This document shows, one piece after another, positions 1-7,609 of a DNA stretch of 64,000 nucleotides; the stretch's first letter is position 1, and each line of letters starts with the position of its first letter. The DNA lies in the NCBI GenBank assembly GCA_023426575.1, contig JAFAAL010000012.1:62001-126000 (forward strand). Reading direction: 5' to 3'. The position numbers and the translations under genes are program-made. The notes beneath the pieces were generated by a model that saw nothing but the letters and a program-made list of their open reading frames with translations, was not told where the DNA came from and ran no database searches. Source of the stretch: Bacillota bacterium (GTDB taxonomy: Bacteria > Bacillota > Clostridia > Saccharofermentanales > DTU023).

Positions 1-464
1 AGTTCTCCGGGATGAGCCTTAAGAACCAGTTCACCGAGTCTGACGCAGAGCTCGTAAGAATTCTCAGGATAGGACTTATCCGTTCTCTTTGCAGACATCT
101 TAAATGTGTGAGGCGCAGGGCCTGCCGCTGCAAATGCTCGTGCCGCATAGTCCAAGACTTCTTCTCGGATCTTCTGAGGATCTGAAGGCATCACGCGGAC
201 TGGGCTCGCTGAGACATAGCCGAAGACAGGCTTGATCGCAGTGAGGATCTCGTCGATGGGAAAGTGTTCCTCCAGTCCCCTCACCCAAATGCGAGAATGC
301 TCCTGATAAACCTCCACAGCACAGATCGGTCGGAGACGATAACGCAGCGTCTTGAGGATGCGATCGACAAAGCGGCGTCTGTTCAGACCCTTGAGAGTGA
401 TCTCCCCGAGACGTAGCAAAATAAGACGGTCATAGCGCTGACCTTGAAATTCAACTCTGTTCAT
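1..464 (-). CDS. thiI: tRNA 4-thiouridine sulfurtransferase ThiI, N-terminal part
   Basis: Reading the reverse strand from the ATG at 464 gives 154 residues that run off the window edge, so the C-terminal part (ATP-binding and rhodanese-like regions) is not visible. Residues 17-32 (LRLGEITLKGLNRRRF) are the typical opening of the ThiI ferredoxin-like/THUMP module. ThiI adenylates U8 of tRNA and transfers sulfur to make s4U, and in some organisms also feeds thiamine synthesis. The gene begins 6 bases after the stop of a NifS-type cysteine desulfurase, the usual sulfur donor partner in Bacillota, so the pair is probably co-transcribed. The ribosome binding site is weak, which suggests translational coupling. 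Identity is secure from the N-terminus; catalytic residues cannot be checked. Confidence 0.88.
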   Translation of the reverse strand, partial: MNRVEFQGQRYDRLILLRLGEITLKGLNRRRFVDRILKTLRYRLRPICAVEVYQEHSRIWVRGLEEHFPIDEILTAIKPVFGYVSASPVRVMPSDPQKIREEVLDYAARAFAAAGPAPHTFKMSAKRTDKSYPENSYELCVRLGELVLKAHPGE

Positions 465-470
465 CTTGTC

Positions 471-1604
471 TTAAATCTTATACATATTGACGACTTTGAC
501 CAAGCTCTGCACGAGATATTCCATCTCTGACATCGTATTGCTCTCATTGATAGATATTCGAATCACGTGGCGAGCCCTCTCCCTCGAGAGACCATAGAGC
601 CGATAGAGAGAGTCATGTGAGCCCTTATGACTCGAACATGCAGAGCCAATGGAGACACAGATGCCAAGCTCCGAGAGAGCGTGCATAATTGTCTCACCCC
701 GCAAGGCAGGAATTTCGAGAGCCAGGATCTGGGGGATCTGTCTGGCCCCTGAAAGGACATGAAAATCCAAGCCAGCATCATGAAGGGCATGAACGAGAGC
801 TTCTCTGAGTTCTAGGACGAAGTGACTCTTCTGATCTAAGTCAGTCAGGGCTCTCTCAAGAGCCTGGACGGACGTCTCTAAGAGGGGATAATTTTCTGTC
901 CCTGAACGCAGCCCTGATTGCTGTCCGCCGCCGACAATCTGGGCAACTAGTTTGACCTTTGGAGCCACCAACAGGAATCCAATCCCCTTGGGCGCACCGA
1001 ACTTATGTCCCGAGAGCGAGATGAGATCTACTCCGAGCCCATCAGCGCGAAATGGAATCTTAGTGACCGCCTGAACGGCATCGAGGTGGATTAAGATCTG
1101 TTTTTGTCTCGCACGCGCCAGAGCCACTGCGTCCTCAAGATTGACCACGGTGCCTATCTCATTTTGCACGTGAATCAAGGTCAGGGCGAGAGCAGGTTCG
1201 AGTAGAGCCTCGTCAAGAGCCGAGAGGTCAATGAAGCCGTCTCGACATGGAATTGTAACTATGTCATAGCCTCTCCCTGCCAACTTTTCCAATGCCGATC
1301 GCGTTGCCGAGTGTTCAAGATCCGTTGTCAGAATTCGCTTGGCTCTTTGAGGATAAGCATCCGCCAGGCCCAGGAGTGCCAAATTGATAGATTCCGTGGC
1401 TCCAGAACTGACAAGGGGCTCAAAGGACTGGGCTCCGAGAGCTTCCTGTAATCTTTTTTTGGCCTCTTTGATTTTGTCCTTGACCTCGAGCGCTGGGGCA
1501 TAGCGTGCAGCGGGGTTAAAGTTCGCCTCAGCCAGGAGCTTGGCATAGACGGCTATGATTTCTGGATCGATAAGACGGGTGGCCGTGTGATCGAGATAGA
1601 TCAT
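471..1604 (-). CDS. NifS/IscS-like cysteine desulfurase
   Basis: A 377-residue class V aminotransferase-fold enzyme that removes sulfur from cysteine, giving alanine and an enzyme persulfide. The PLP lysine is Lys201 in SLSGHKFGAPKG, preceded by His200; the base-stacking His98 is in LEHSAT; the substrate-binding RSGTEN follows at 233-238. The mobile catalytic cysteine is Cys323 in IGSACSSHKG, a short-loop arrangement. Length is normal. It lies 3 bases downstream of a GntR-family regulator and 6 bases upstream of thiI, so its likely job is to supply sulfur for tRNA s4U8 formation rather than bulk Fe-S assembly; no iscU-like scaffold is present. Functional assignment to thiolation rests on the neighbour only. 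Confidence 0.93.
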   Translation of the reverse strand: MIYLDHTATRLIDPEIIAVYAKLLAEANFNPAARYAPALEVKDKIKEAKKRLQEALGAQSFEPLVSSGATESINLALLGLADAYPQRAKRILTTDLEHSATRSALEKLAGRGYDIVTIPCRDGFIDLSALDEALLEPALALTLIHVQNEIGTVVNLEDAVALARARQKQILIHLDAVQAVTKIPFRADGLGVDLISLSGHKFGAPKGIGFLLVAPKVKLVAQIVGGGQQSGLRSGTENYPLLETSVQALERALTDLDQKSHFVLELREALVHALHDAGLDFHVLSGARQIPQILALEIPALRGETIMHALSELGICVSIGSACSSHKGSHDSLYRLYGLSRERARHVIRISINESNTMSEMEYLVQSLVKVVNMYKI

Positions 1605-1607
1605 CCG

Positions 1608-2336
1608 CTAATTGAGCTCCAATTTTAATAGGTCGGGACGCAAGACGATGCGCAGGACCTCAGAGACATGGCCAGATCGACCGCTCAGCTGGCCCTCTAA
1701 AACCATGACATAAGAGCGCAGGGGAATCTCAAGATCCTTGGCCTCCTGCTTCCTGGCAGGACGGCAAGTCAATTCAAGAGAACCCTTTTGAGGGAGATAG
1801 GCATACTTATTTGACTTGATATCGACCATTCGCTTGCCAGAAGCCATATTGGCGCCAAGCTCCGGAAAAAGTTGCACGGGAATAAAAGAACGACAGACGC
1901 CGAGGATTAAACCGTCAATTTCAATGGGCCACTTGGCCAGCCAATAGCCGGGATGCGACGGTTTATCCTGATTTTTAGCCAGGAGATCGAGCTTTGGATC
2001 GGGATCCACAAGCTTAATTTCTTCGAGACCAATATCATCATAAGAATTGAGATTGAGGAAACTGAAACTCAAAGCATTAAAATGTGGAATCTGCAAACGC
2101 TCAAGTTCATCAGCGACAAAGGTTCCCTTCCCCTTTTTTATCTCAAGGACGCCATCCCCAACAAGGTCAGCAATCGCTTGACGAACTGTGGGGCGAGAAA
2201 GATCTAATTCCTTGCAGAGCTGCAATTCGGAAGGGATCTGCTCCCCTGCCTGATAGATACCCGTCTCGATGCGTTCGACAATCATCTCGCGCAATTGCGC
2301 ATACAGCGGAACGCTACTATGTCGATTTAATTTCAT
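1608..2336 (-). CDS. GntR-family (HutC/UTRA type) transcriptional regulator
   Basis: A 242-residue regulator. Residues 5-75 form a GntR winged helix (VPLYAQLREMIVERI, then IPSELQLCKELDLSRPTVRQAI, ending in the KGKGTFV wing). The remaining 160 residues fit a UTRA-type ligand-binding domain, weakly conserved in sequence. It is first in a unit with nifS and thiI. The ligand is unknown; regulators of this class usually bind a sugar phosphate, amino acid or similar small molecule and often repress their own operon. A GntR regulator in front of a tRNA-thiolation pair is not a familiar arrangement. The ATG at 2336 has a clear AAGGAG site 6 bases upstream, which fixes the start. Confidence 0.85.
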   Translation of the reverse strand: MKLNRHSSVPLYAQLREMIVERIETGIYQAGEQIPSELQLCKELDLSRPTVRQAIADLVGDGVLEIKKGKGTFVADELERLQIPHFNALSFSFLNLNSYDDIGLEEIKLVDPDPKLDLLAKNQDKPSHPGYWLAKWPIEIDGLILGVCRSFIPVQLFPELGANMASGKRMVDIKSNKYAYLPQKGSLELTCRPARKQEAKDLEIPLRSYVMVLEGQLSGRSGHVSEVLRIVLRPDLLKLELN

Positions 2337-2371
2337 ACGGTCTCCTTATTTCTTGAGCAAGTGGTGAGAAC

Positions 2372-2380
2372 ATCATATCA
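2372..2380 (-). promoter_or_regulatory. extended -10 promoter for gntR-nifS-thiI
   Basis: Reverse strand TGA-TATGAT (hexamer at 2372-2377, TG extension at 2379-2380), 35 bases upstream of the gntR start. No good -35 box is seen at 16-18 bases, which is compatible with an extended -10 promoter. It lies in the only gap before the gene. Confidence 0.5.
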
Positions 2381-2411
2381 CAAGCTTTCGTCCTTGTGCG
2401 GTGCGTATGAG

Positions 2412-2439
2412 AAAATTTTTAAAATCAGTCGAGACTGAT
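2412..2439 (-). terminator. possible terminator overlapping the rnhB-yraN stop codon
   Basis: On the reverse strand ATCAGTC-TC-GACTGAT forms a 7-bp arm pair (2424-2439) that includes the last codons and the TGA, followed by TTTTAAAAATTTT. The loop is very tight and the T tract is interrupted, so this is only a plausible intrinsic terminator. Confidence 0.42.
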
Positions 2440-3432
2440 GAATTTAATTTGCAAGACCTGCCCTCGAGAATCAAGAGTACAAAGAGCAGCGACTGAGGAA
2501 ATAACCTTCTTGTCATGACCTCTTGAATTCAAAAAATATTCGCCAAGACGTCTTATTCTCTCCACTTTTGACTTGTCTAGACCCCAAAAATCACTGGTCC
2601 TTACATCTTTTTCTTGCCTAGCTTTGACTTCGACGATGAGATATCTCTCTTCGTTCTCAGCAATGAGATCAACTTCCCCCACGGGCTGCAGCTGAAAATT
2701 TTGAATCAAGAGACGATATCCTCGCCGTTGTAAATCAAGAGCCACAACGGTCTCAGCACCCTGTCCCACTGCCGTCGATCGACTTTCTCTTCTTGCATGG
2801 CCGAGTTGGAGCTTATGTAAAAAGCTCAGCCTGTGGAGAGGGCAAGGCCCATACTCTTTGAGAGCCGCGATGTGCTCTCTAGTTCCATAGCCCTTGTTCT
2901 TTGCGAAGCCATATTGTGGATATATCTCGGCAAAGCCTTCCATGGCTTGATCTCGACTGACCTTGGCCAGGACTGATGCCGCTGCAATGCAATTCGCTCG
3001 GCTATCCCCCTTGACAATGGCTTCTTGAGGTAGTGGCAGTGCTAGTCTTAGCGCATCAATCAAGAGGTAATCGGGCTGAGTGGACATCTGTGAAACGGCC
3101 TGGGTCATACATTCTTTGGTCGCCTGCAGGATATTGATCTCGTCAATCGTATCCTGATCGCAATAGGCTATCTCATAAGAAATGGCCTGCTCTTTAATCT
3201 GGGTAAAAAGTTCCTCTCTCTTTCTGGCAGAGAGTTTTTTGGAATCGTTGAGGCCCAGGATCGGCCGCTTGGGATCTAAGATCACGGCCGCTGCCACCAC
3301 GGGACCTGCGAGCGGTCCTCTCCCCGCCTCGTCGAGGCCTGCGACATGAGTATAGCCACGCGCCCACAACTCTTCTTCGAGGAGATTGAGAGCTGCAAAT
3401 TGAGCTTCAAGATCTTGGGGACGTTTAGGCAT
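2425..3432 (-). CDS. rnhB: ribonuclease HII fused to a YraN (UPF0102) nuclease-like domain
   Basis: A single 335-residue frame. Residues 30-205 are a complete RNase HII, which cuts RNA in RNA-DNA hybrids and single ribonucleotides: AGLDEAGRGPLAGPV carries Asp34 and Glu35, with Asp126 (LLIDAL) and Asp143 (KGDSRANCIAAAS) completing the acidic set. Residues 225-335 match the YraN family, a restriction-endonuclease fold: GEVDLI (252-257) and VEVKAR (267-272) give the D/E-x-K centre. Only about 20 charged residues (HARRESRSTAVGQ) link them, and no stop or internal start with a binding site is seen. rnhB and yraN are usually adjacent separate genes in this operon. The ATG at 3432 overlaps the ylqF stop by 8 bases; a further-upstream start inside ylqF is possible but unlikely. 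Confidence 0.9.
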   Translation of the reverse strand: MPKRPQDLEAQFAALNLLEEELWARGYTHVAGLDEAGRGPLAGPVVAAAVILDPKRPILGLNDSKKLSARKREELFTQIKEQAISYEIAYCDQDTIDEINILQATKECMTQAVSQMSTQPDYLLIDALRLALPLPQEAIVKGDSRANCIAAASVLAKVSRDQAMEGFAEIYPQYGFAKNKGYGTREHIAALKEYGPCPLHRLSFLHKLQLGHARRESRSTAVGQGAETVVALDLQRRGYRLLIQNFQLQPVGEVDLIAENEERYLIVEVKARQEKDVRTSDFWGLDKSKVERIRRLGEYFLNSRGHDKKVISSVAALCTLDSRGQVLQIKFISLD

Positions 3433-4306
3433 CTGGGAGGATAATTTCCTGTCCTGGGAGTTCCAGACAGATCTCGCCGAGCTTCCCACCGCGCATCTGG
3501 TGGAGGAGTCGATCTGCTGCTCGCGTCAAATCAACCTCACCCCCCTTTTGGAGCAGTCCAGCTGCTCGGCCATAATTTTCCAGGGCTAAGAACATTTCCG
3601 CTTTATTTTGAGCTGGAGGCATACCCATGAGCTCTTGATATCTCCTTGGATCTACATGTGACCAGAGATAGATAAAGTCGAGGGCCAATTCCTCGAGAGG
3701 TAGAATGCGATCGGGAATCGCCATGCAGATGGCAAGTTTAGCCTGTTCTTCTCTTGTCTCAAGCTTAGGCCAGAGGAGCCCTGGAGAGTCCATCAGTTCA
3801 TAGCGCTTGTCCCGCGACGCAATAAAAGTAATGCCCCGCGTCAGGCCCGGTCGGTTTTCAGTCGCATGGCTATTTTTGCCGAGGAGCAGATTACCAAGCG
3901 TCGACTTGCCAACGTTGGGAATCCCAAGACAGGCAATCGTGAGAGGCCGAGGCCTGCGTCCTCTCATCTTGTCACGGGCTGCAAGCTGATCGCTAAACGG
4001 GCGCAGAATCTTCTCGAGAGTCTTGCGGGCGCCCGGCGCCTTGAGATTGACAGCATGAGCTTCTACGCCCTGCTCCTTAAAATGTTGTAGCCAGAGCTCC
4101 CGCTGCTCAGCCGAGACGAGGTCTGACTTGCTTAGGATGACGATATGATCTTTCTTGGCGATTAGTTCTGCAATTTTGGGATTGCGCGAGGTCTCTGGTA
4201 TCCTCGCATCACAGCACTCGAGAACCAAATGGACACGGCCAAGTTCAGACGCCAGAAGGCGAAAGCTCTTGGCCATGTGTCCAGGATACCAATTGAGCTT
4301 ATTCAT
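3425..4306 (-). CDS. ylqF: ribosome biogenesis GTPase YlqF (RbgA)
   Basis: A 293-residue circularly permuted GTPase needed for late assembly of the 50S subunit. Motif order is G4 (ILSKSD, about 57-62), then G1 (GIPNVGKST, about 129-137), G2 around RPGLTRG and G3 (DSPGLL), the permutation that defines the YlqF/YawG class. The N-terminal NWYPGHMAKS is a family signature. G4 has Ser in place of the usual Asn of NKxD, a small deviation at the guanine-specificity motif. ATG 4306 is preferred over ATG 4312 because AAGGA sits 8 bases upstream of it. It overlaps the hflC stop by 8 bases and the rnhB start by 8 bases, so this is a tightly coupled unit. Confidence 0.93.
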   Translation of the reverse strand: MNKLNWYPGHMAKSFRLLASELGRVHLVLECCDARIPETSRNPKIAELIAKKDHIVILSKSDLVSAEQRELWLQHFKEQGVEAHAVNLKAPGARKTLEKILRPFSDQLAARDKMRGRRPRPLTIACLGIPNVGKSTLGNLLLGKNSHATENRPGLTRGITFIASRDKRYELMDSPGLLWPKLETREEQAKLAICMAIPDRILPLEELALDFIYLWSHVDPRRYQELMGMPPAQNKAEMFLALENYGRAAGLLQKGGEVDLTRAADRLLHQMRGGKLGEICLELPGQEIILPDA

Positions 4307-5300
4307 CAGCATGATCCTTGAGGAATTGACCTAGGAGAGAATCTTCGTCCAAGATGACGGTGCCTCCCTGGGCCATACTCTTCTTGAGGCTCTCCAACTC
4401 GAGGAGGAGGCGGTAGAAGTCGGCTTGATCACGCTGCCTATAGATGTCTCCGAGTGTTGCGATGTACTGAGCCTCTCCCTCACCTTTGATTCGTTCAGCA
4501 CTCGCCTCGGCCTCGGCCACGATGATTTCCGCCTCACGATCACTGACGTTACGGATCTTAGCGGCCTCATAACGTCCCTCAGCCTCATACTGACCGGCAA
4601 TCTGACTGCGCTCAGAGATCATTCTGTCGTAGACAGCAGAGAGGTTATCCATGGGGAGGTCGTAGCGTCTGATCTCCACACGTGAGACGTCGATCCCATA
4701 GTTCTTCATATTTTCATTGACCAAGAGGGAGACTCTATCATTTAAAGTCTTGCGTCTGCTGTCCTCATCAGAAATCAACTCCGTCTGCTGCAATTGTCCC
4801 ATGACGTTCTTTATGACAGAGAAGCAGGCGGCATCCAAGCGTCTTTCAAATTCTGGAATCGAGCCCACCGTACGAATGAATTCTCTGACATCTGCAATGC
4901 GCCAGAGGGCATAGGAGTCGACGATCATTGCCTTTTTGTCGGCGGTCAAAACCTCCGAGGGTGAAACGTCATAAACCTGCAAGCGCTTGTCGAGCGTAAA
5001 ATGACTCTGGACAAAGGGAGTGATAAATTTAATTCCCGGCGTCTCGATGATGCGCACAATCCGGCCAAATTGTTCAACGAAGCCAAATTGCCCCTCAGAG
5101 ACAATGAAGACAGAGCGAGAGAGGACAAAGAGAATGGCGAGGATAAGCAAGGGAATCAAAAGATTCTTTAATGAGAACGTCGGCAGCTTGACCGCTTTTC
5201 GAGCTGTCTTTTGTGTAGATTCTGGCTCAGCTGTGAAGACAAAGCGTTCGCCTTGTTTTGACTCTGACTCTTTGTGATTCTTAAAAAAATCTTTCCACAT
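4299..5300 (-). CDS. hflC: HflC-like SPFH/band 7 membrane protein
   Basis: A 333-residue prohibitin-like protein. After about 45 polar residues comes a single membrane anchor (about 47-68, LLIPLLILAILFVLSRSVFIV), then the SPFH domain beginning at VSEGQFGFVEQFGR and a long helical region rich in Ala/Glu (RYEAAKIRNVSDREAEIIVAEA). HflC with HflK forms a large cage that surrounds the FtsH protease in E. coli; whether that holds here is inference, since ftsH is not in the window. The polar N-terminal extension is longer than in E. coli HflC. It starts 3 bases after hflK and runs into ylqF. Confidence 0.9.
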   Translation of the reverse strand: MWKDFFKNHKESESKQGERFVFTAEPESTQKTARKAVKLPTFSLKNLLIPLLILAILFVLSRSVFIVSEGQFGFVEQFGRIVRIIETPGIKFITPFVQSHFTLDKRLQVYDVSPSEVLTADKKAMIVDSYALWRIADVREFIRTVGSIPEFERRLDAACFSVIKNVMGQLQQTELISDEDSRRKTLNDRVSLLVNENMKNYGIDVSRVEIRRYDLPMDNLSAVYDRMISERSQIAGQYEAEGRYEAAKIRNVSDREAEIIVAEAEASAERIKGEGEAQYIATLGDIYRQRDQADFYRLLLELESLKKSMAQGGTVILDEDSLLGQFLKDHADE

Positions 5301-5303
5301 GAG

Positions 5304-6329
5304 CTATTCCCCCTCTCCAACTGTCGTGGGCTCAGTCAGCGTTTCACTTGTTCCTGGCAATGGCGTTTCGCCCTGAGACTCGTCATCATCGCCGATGACG
5401 AGAGGATTTTGACCTCCCTGCGGAGCCAGTGGTAAAAATGTGCGAACTTGCTCACTCTGATTGACATAGACATTGGCCCTACTGAGAATCTCACTCAATG
5501 TCTCGAGATAGAGGCGGTGCGCCGTGATGTCCTTATGTGACTTGTACTGTTTGTAAATCGCCAAGAAGTGGTCACGCTCCCCTTCTGCCGTCTTAATCCT
5601 CGCCTCCTTATAGGCCTCAGCCTGGCGGAGAATCTGATCGGCGGTAGAACGCGCCGCAGGTAAGCGAAGATTGCGGTACTTATTGGCCTCGTTGATCGCC
5701 GTATCCTTGTTCTGCTTTGCTGTTTCTACATCACGGAAGGCACGAGCCACCTCTTCAGTCGGCGGGGATGAGTTGTTGATCTTGACGTCGACGACTCTGA
5801 CCCCAATTGGATTCTGCTCCAATTTCTTCAAGAGCATCTCCTTAACTTCATTTTGAATTTCGATCTTGCCAGTCGTCAGAGTTTCATCGATCGTCTTGGT
5901 ACCGACGACAGAGCGCACCGACGATGCCAACATGAATTCGAGAATAGACTCGGGATCTTGGGATTGAAAGAGCCAGGCCACAGGATCCGAAATTTGCCAT
6001 TCGAGAAAGAAGTCGATATCGACAACATTCATATCACCAGTAATTGTCAGAGCATTATCATCATCTTGTGAATGATAGCCACCTTCCAAATCCTGGTAAT
6101 AGCCGAGTTCTAACTTGCGCGTACGCCGGACACTGACCTTGTACAAACTCTGAATCGGCCAGGGCATTTTAAAGTGTAGGCCTGGCTCGACAGTCTTCGT
6201 GTAGCGTCCAAAAGTTGTGATGACTCCCTGATCCATCTCTTCGATGGTAAAGACCGAAGAATACAGGAAAAAAGCCACAAGAGCGAGCAGCAATAGCTGC
6301 CAGAATCGACCTCTTAATTTCTTATTCAT
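5304..6329 (-). CDS. hflK: HflK-like SPFH/band 7 membrane protein
   Basis: About 341 residues: a short basic N-terminus, one membrane segment (about 9-27, FWQLLLLALVAFFLYSSVF), then an SPFH domain opening with EEMDQGVITTFGRYTKTVEPGLHFKMPWP-like sequence, and a C-terminal acidic tail. Partner of HflC directly downstream. Two starts are possible: the ATG at 6329, 11 bases after GGAGG, or a TTG at 6335 at better spacing; they differ by two residues. It begins only about 22 bases after the rplS terminator, so either readthrough from the ribosomal operon or a promoter overlapping that terminator drives it. Finding hflKC here is unusual for Bacillota, where signal peptidase I often occupies this slot. 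Confidence 0.9.
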   Translation of the reverse strand: MNKKLRGRFWQLLLLALVAFFLYSSVFTIEEMDQGVITTFGRYTKTVEPGLHFKMPWPIQSLYKVSVRRTRKLELGYYQDLEGGYHSQDDDNALTITGDMNVVDIDFFLEWQISDPVAWLFQSQDPESILEFMLASSVRSVVGTKTIDETLTTGKIEIQNEVKEMLLKKLEQNPIGVRVVDVKINNSSPPTEEVARAFRDVETAKQNKDTAINEANKYRNLRLPAARSTADQILRQAEAYKEARIKTAEGERDHFLAIYKQYKSHKDITAHRLYLETLSEILSRANVYVNQSEQVRTFLPLAPQGGQNPLVIGDDDESQGETPLPGTSETLTEPTTVGEGE

Positions 6330-6351
6330 TGGCAAGATTTCCTCCCATTGT

Positions 6352-6377
6352 AAAAGGGAACGGCCAAAACCGTTCCC
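6352..6377 (-). terminator. intrinsic terminator after rplS
   Basis: Reverse strand GGGAACGG-TTTTGG-CCGTTCCC (6356-6377) followed by TTTT; a perfect 8-bp GC-rich stem 30 bases beyond the rplS stop. Confidence 0.8.
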
Positions 6378-6407
6378 ATTCTCTGTCTTACGAAAACAAG
6401 CGCACGA

Positions 6408-6767
6408 CTACTCCGCCTTCTTGGCGACGAGCTTCTCACGAATTTTCGTCTTCTTCCCGACGCGATCACGCAGATAATAGAGTTTGGCTCTGCGGACGCG
6501 ACCCTTGCGGACGACCTCAATCGTCTCGATTCTGGGTGAATGGACAGGCAGAACACGTTCCACACCGACGCCATAAGAGACGCGGCGCACGGTAATCGTC
6601 TCATTGAGCCCACCACCGCGGCGGCCAATGACAGTTCCCTCATAGACCTGGACACGCTTTCTATCGCCTTCACGAATCTGCAGATGAACTCTGACGTGAT
6701 CGCCGATCTCGACATTCTCATACTGCTTGTTCATGTATTTAGCTTCAACAGCCTTAACTAAGTCCAT
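6408..6767 (-). CDS. rplS: 50S ribosomal protein L19
   Basis: A 119-residue protein of the 50S subunit located at the 30S interface. Family signatures are visible: GDHVRVHLQIREG near residue 22, YEGTVIGRRGGG near 42 (the classical F.G.VI.R.G.G pattern), VERVLPVHSPRIETIEV and the basic RRAKLYYLRDRVGKKTKIRE. Length is normal. GGAGG lies 9 bases before the ATG at 6767. It is the last gene of the ylxM-ffh-rpsP-khpA-rimM-trmD-rplS operon and is followed by a strong terminator. Confidence 0.97.
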   Translation of the reverse strand: MDLVKAVEAKYMNKQYENVEIGDHVRVHLQIREGDRKRVQVYEGTVIGRRGGGLNETITVRRVSYGVGVERVLPVHSPRIETIEVVRKGRVRRAKLYYLRDRVGKKTKIREKLVAKKAE

Positions 6768-6841
6768 ATTGCGTTTCCTCCTTTTCTTTCAGGCGTTCTT
6801 ACACGCAATTGCAGCGGACCGCCCTTAATCAGCACTCGCAA

Positions 6842-6858
6842 CTCTAACAGCTTTAGAG
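6842..6858 (-). promoter_or_regulatory. hairpin in the trmD-rplS intergenic leader
   Basis: CTCTAA-cagct-TTAGAG directly beyond the trmD stop on the reverse strand. No T tract follows, so it is not a simple terminator. The 92-base gap upstream of rplS is large for this compact operon; L19 leader RNAs with autoregulatory roles are known in Bacillota, but I cannot match the structure by eye. Confidence 0.35.
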
Positions 6859-6859
6859 G

Positions 6860-7609
6860 CTATTTGTCAAGCTCTGCGAGGGCTTTGAGCAATAATTCCC
6901 AATCTCTTTTGTCAAGTTCTGACTCAGCCAGAAGATCAGGTCTCTTCTGATAGGTCTGGAGCAGCTGTGACTGCCGACGGAAAGCTTGAATCTCGCGTTC
7001 GTTACCACTGAGCAAGACTGGGGGAACAGACAGCCCCTCCCAAGTCTGAGGGCGAGAATATTGAGATTCCGCGAGCAGCGAGTCGCTGAAGCTCTCCTCC
7101 TGCCACGCCTCTGGATCAGGGAGGACGCCAGGAATAAGCCGGAGCACTGCATCGAGGATGGCCATAGCACAGATTTCACCACCGCTGAGTACAAAGTCGC
7201 CGAGGCTTATCTCTTCAGCCTGACAAGCTTCTAAGACGCGCTCATCGACCCCCTCGTAGTGACCACAGAGGATGACGAGACCTTCTTCGGCTGCCAGGTC
7301 GTGCGCAAGCTGCTGGTCAAAGCGCCTCCCTCTCGGTGAACAGTAAATGGTGCGCAGCGGCCGCTCTCTCTCAGCTTGACAGGCCTGCCAGGCTCGATGA
7401 ATGGGTTCTGCCATCAAGAGCATGCCTCGGCCACCACCATAGACCTTATCATCAACTTGACCGTAGTCATTGATGGCATAGTCTCTCAGCTGCACGAGAT
7501 CAAGAGAGAAAATCTCCCGCGCCTGGGCGCGCCCCATCATTGAAGCATCCATATAGGCCTGGATCGTCTCAGGAAAGAGAGTGATGACTTTATATTCTTT
7601 TTGAGACAT
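6860..7609 (-). CDS. trmD: tRNA (guanine-N1)-methyltransferase TrmD
   Basis: A 249-residue SPOUT methyltransferase making m1G37 in tRNAs reading CNN codons, including the tRNA-Pro and tRNA-Leu encoded in this window, which prevents +1 frameshifting. The AdoMet trefoil knot is shown by CGHYEGVDERV (about 116-126) and SLGDFVLSGGE (about 135-145); SPRGRRF and a C-terminal basic helical domain are also present. The normally YGGGPGM loop reads YGGGRGM here. The ATG overlaps the rimM stop as TGATG, so translation is coupled. Order rimM-trmD-rplS is conserved across bacteria. Confidence 0.97.
   Translation of the reverse strand: MSQKEYKVITLFPETIQAYMDASMMGRAQAREIFSLDLVQLRDYAINDYGQVDDKVYGGGRGMLLMAEPIHRAWQACQAERERPLRTIYCSPRGRRFDQQLAHDLAAEEGLVILCGHYEGVDERVLEACQAEEISLGDFVLSGGEICAMAILDAVLRLIPGVLPDPEAWQEESFSDSLLAESQYSRPQTWEGLSVPPVLLSGNEREIQAFRRQSQLLQTYQKRPDLLAESELDKRDWELLLKALAELDK

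Noticed and set aside
1608..2336. GntR/UTRA protein as the HutC regulator of the hut genes
   Set aside because: It is 43 kb from hutH and co-directional with nifS-thiI; class resemblance alone does not link it to histidine breakdown.
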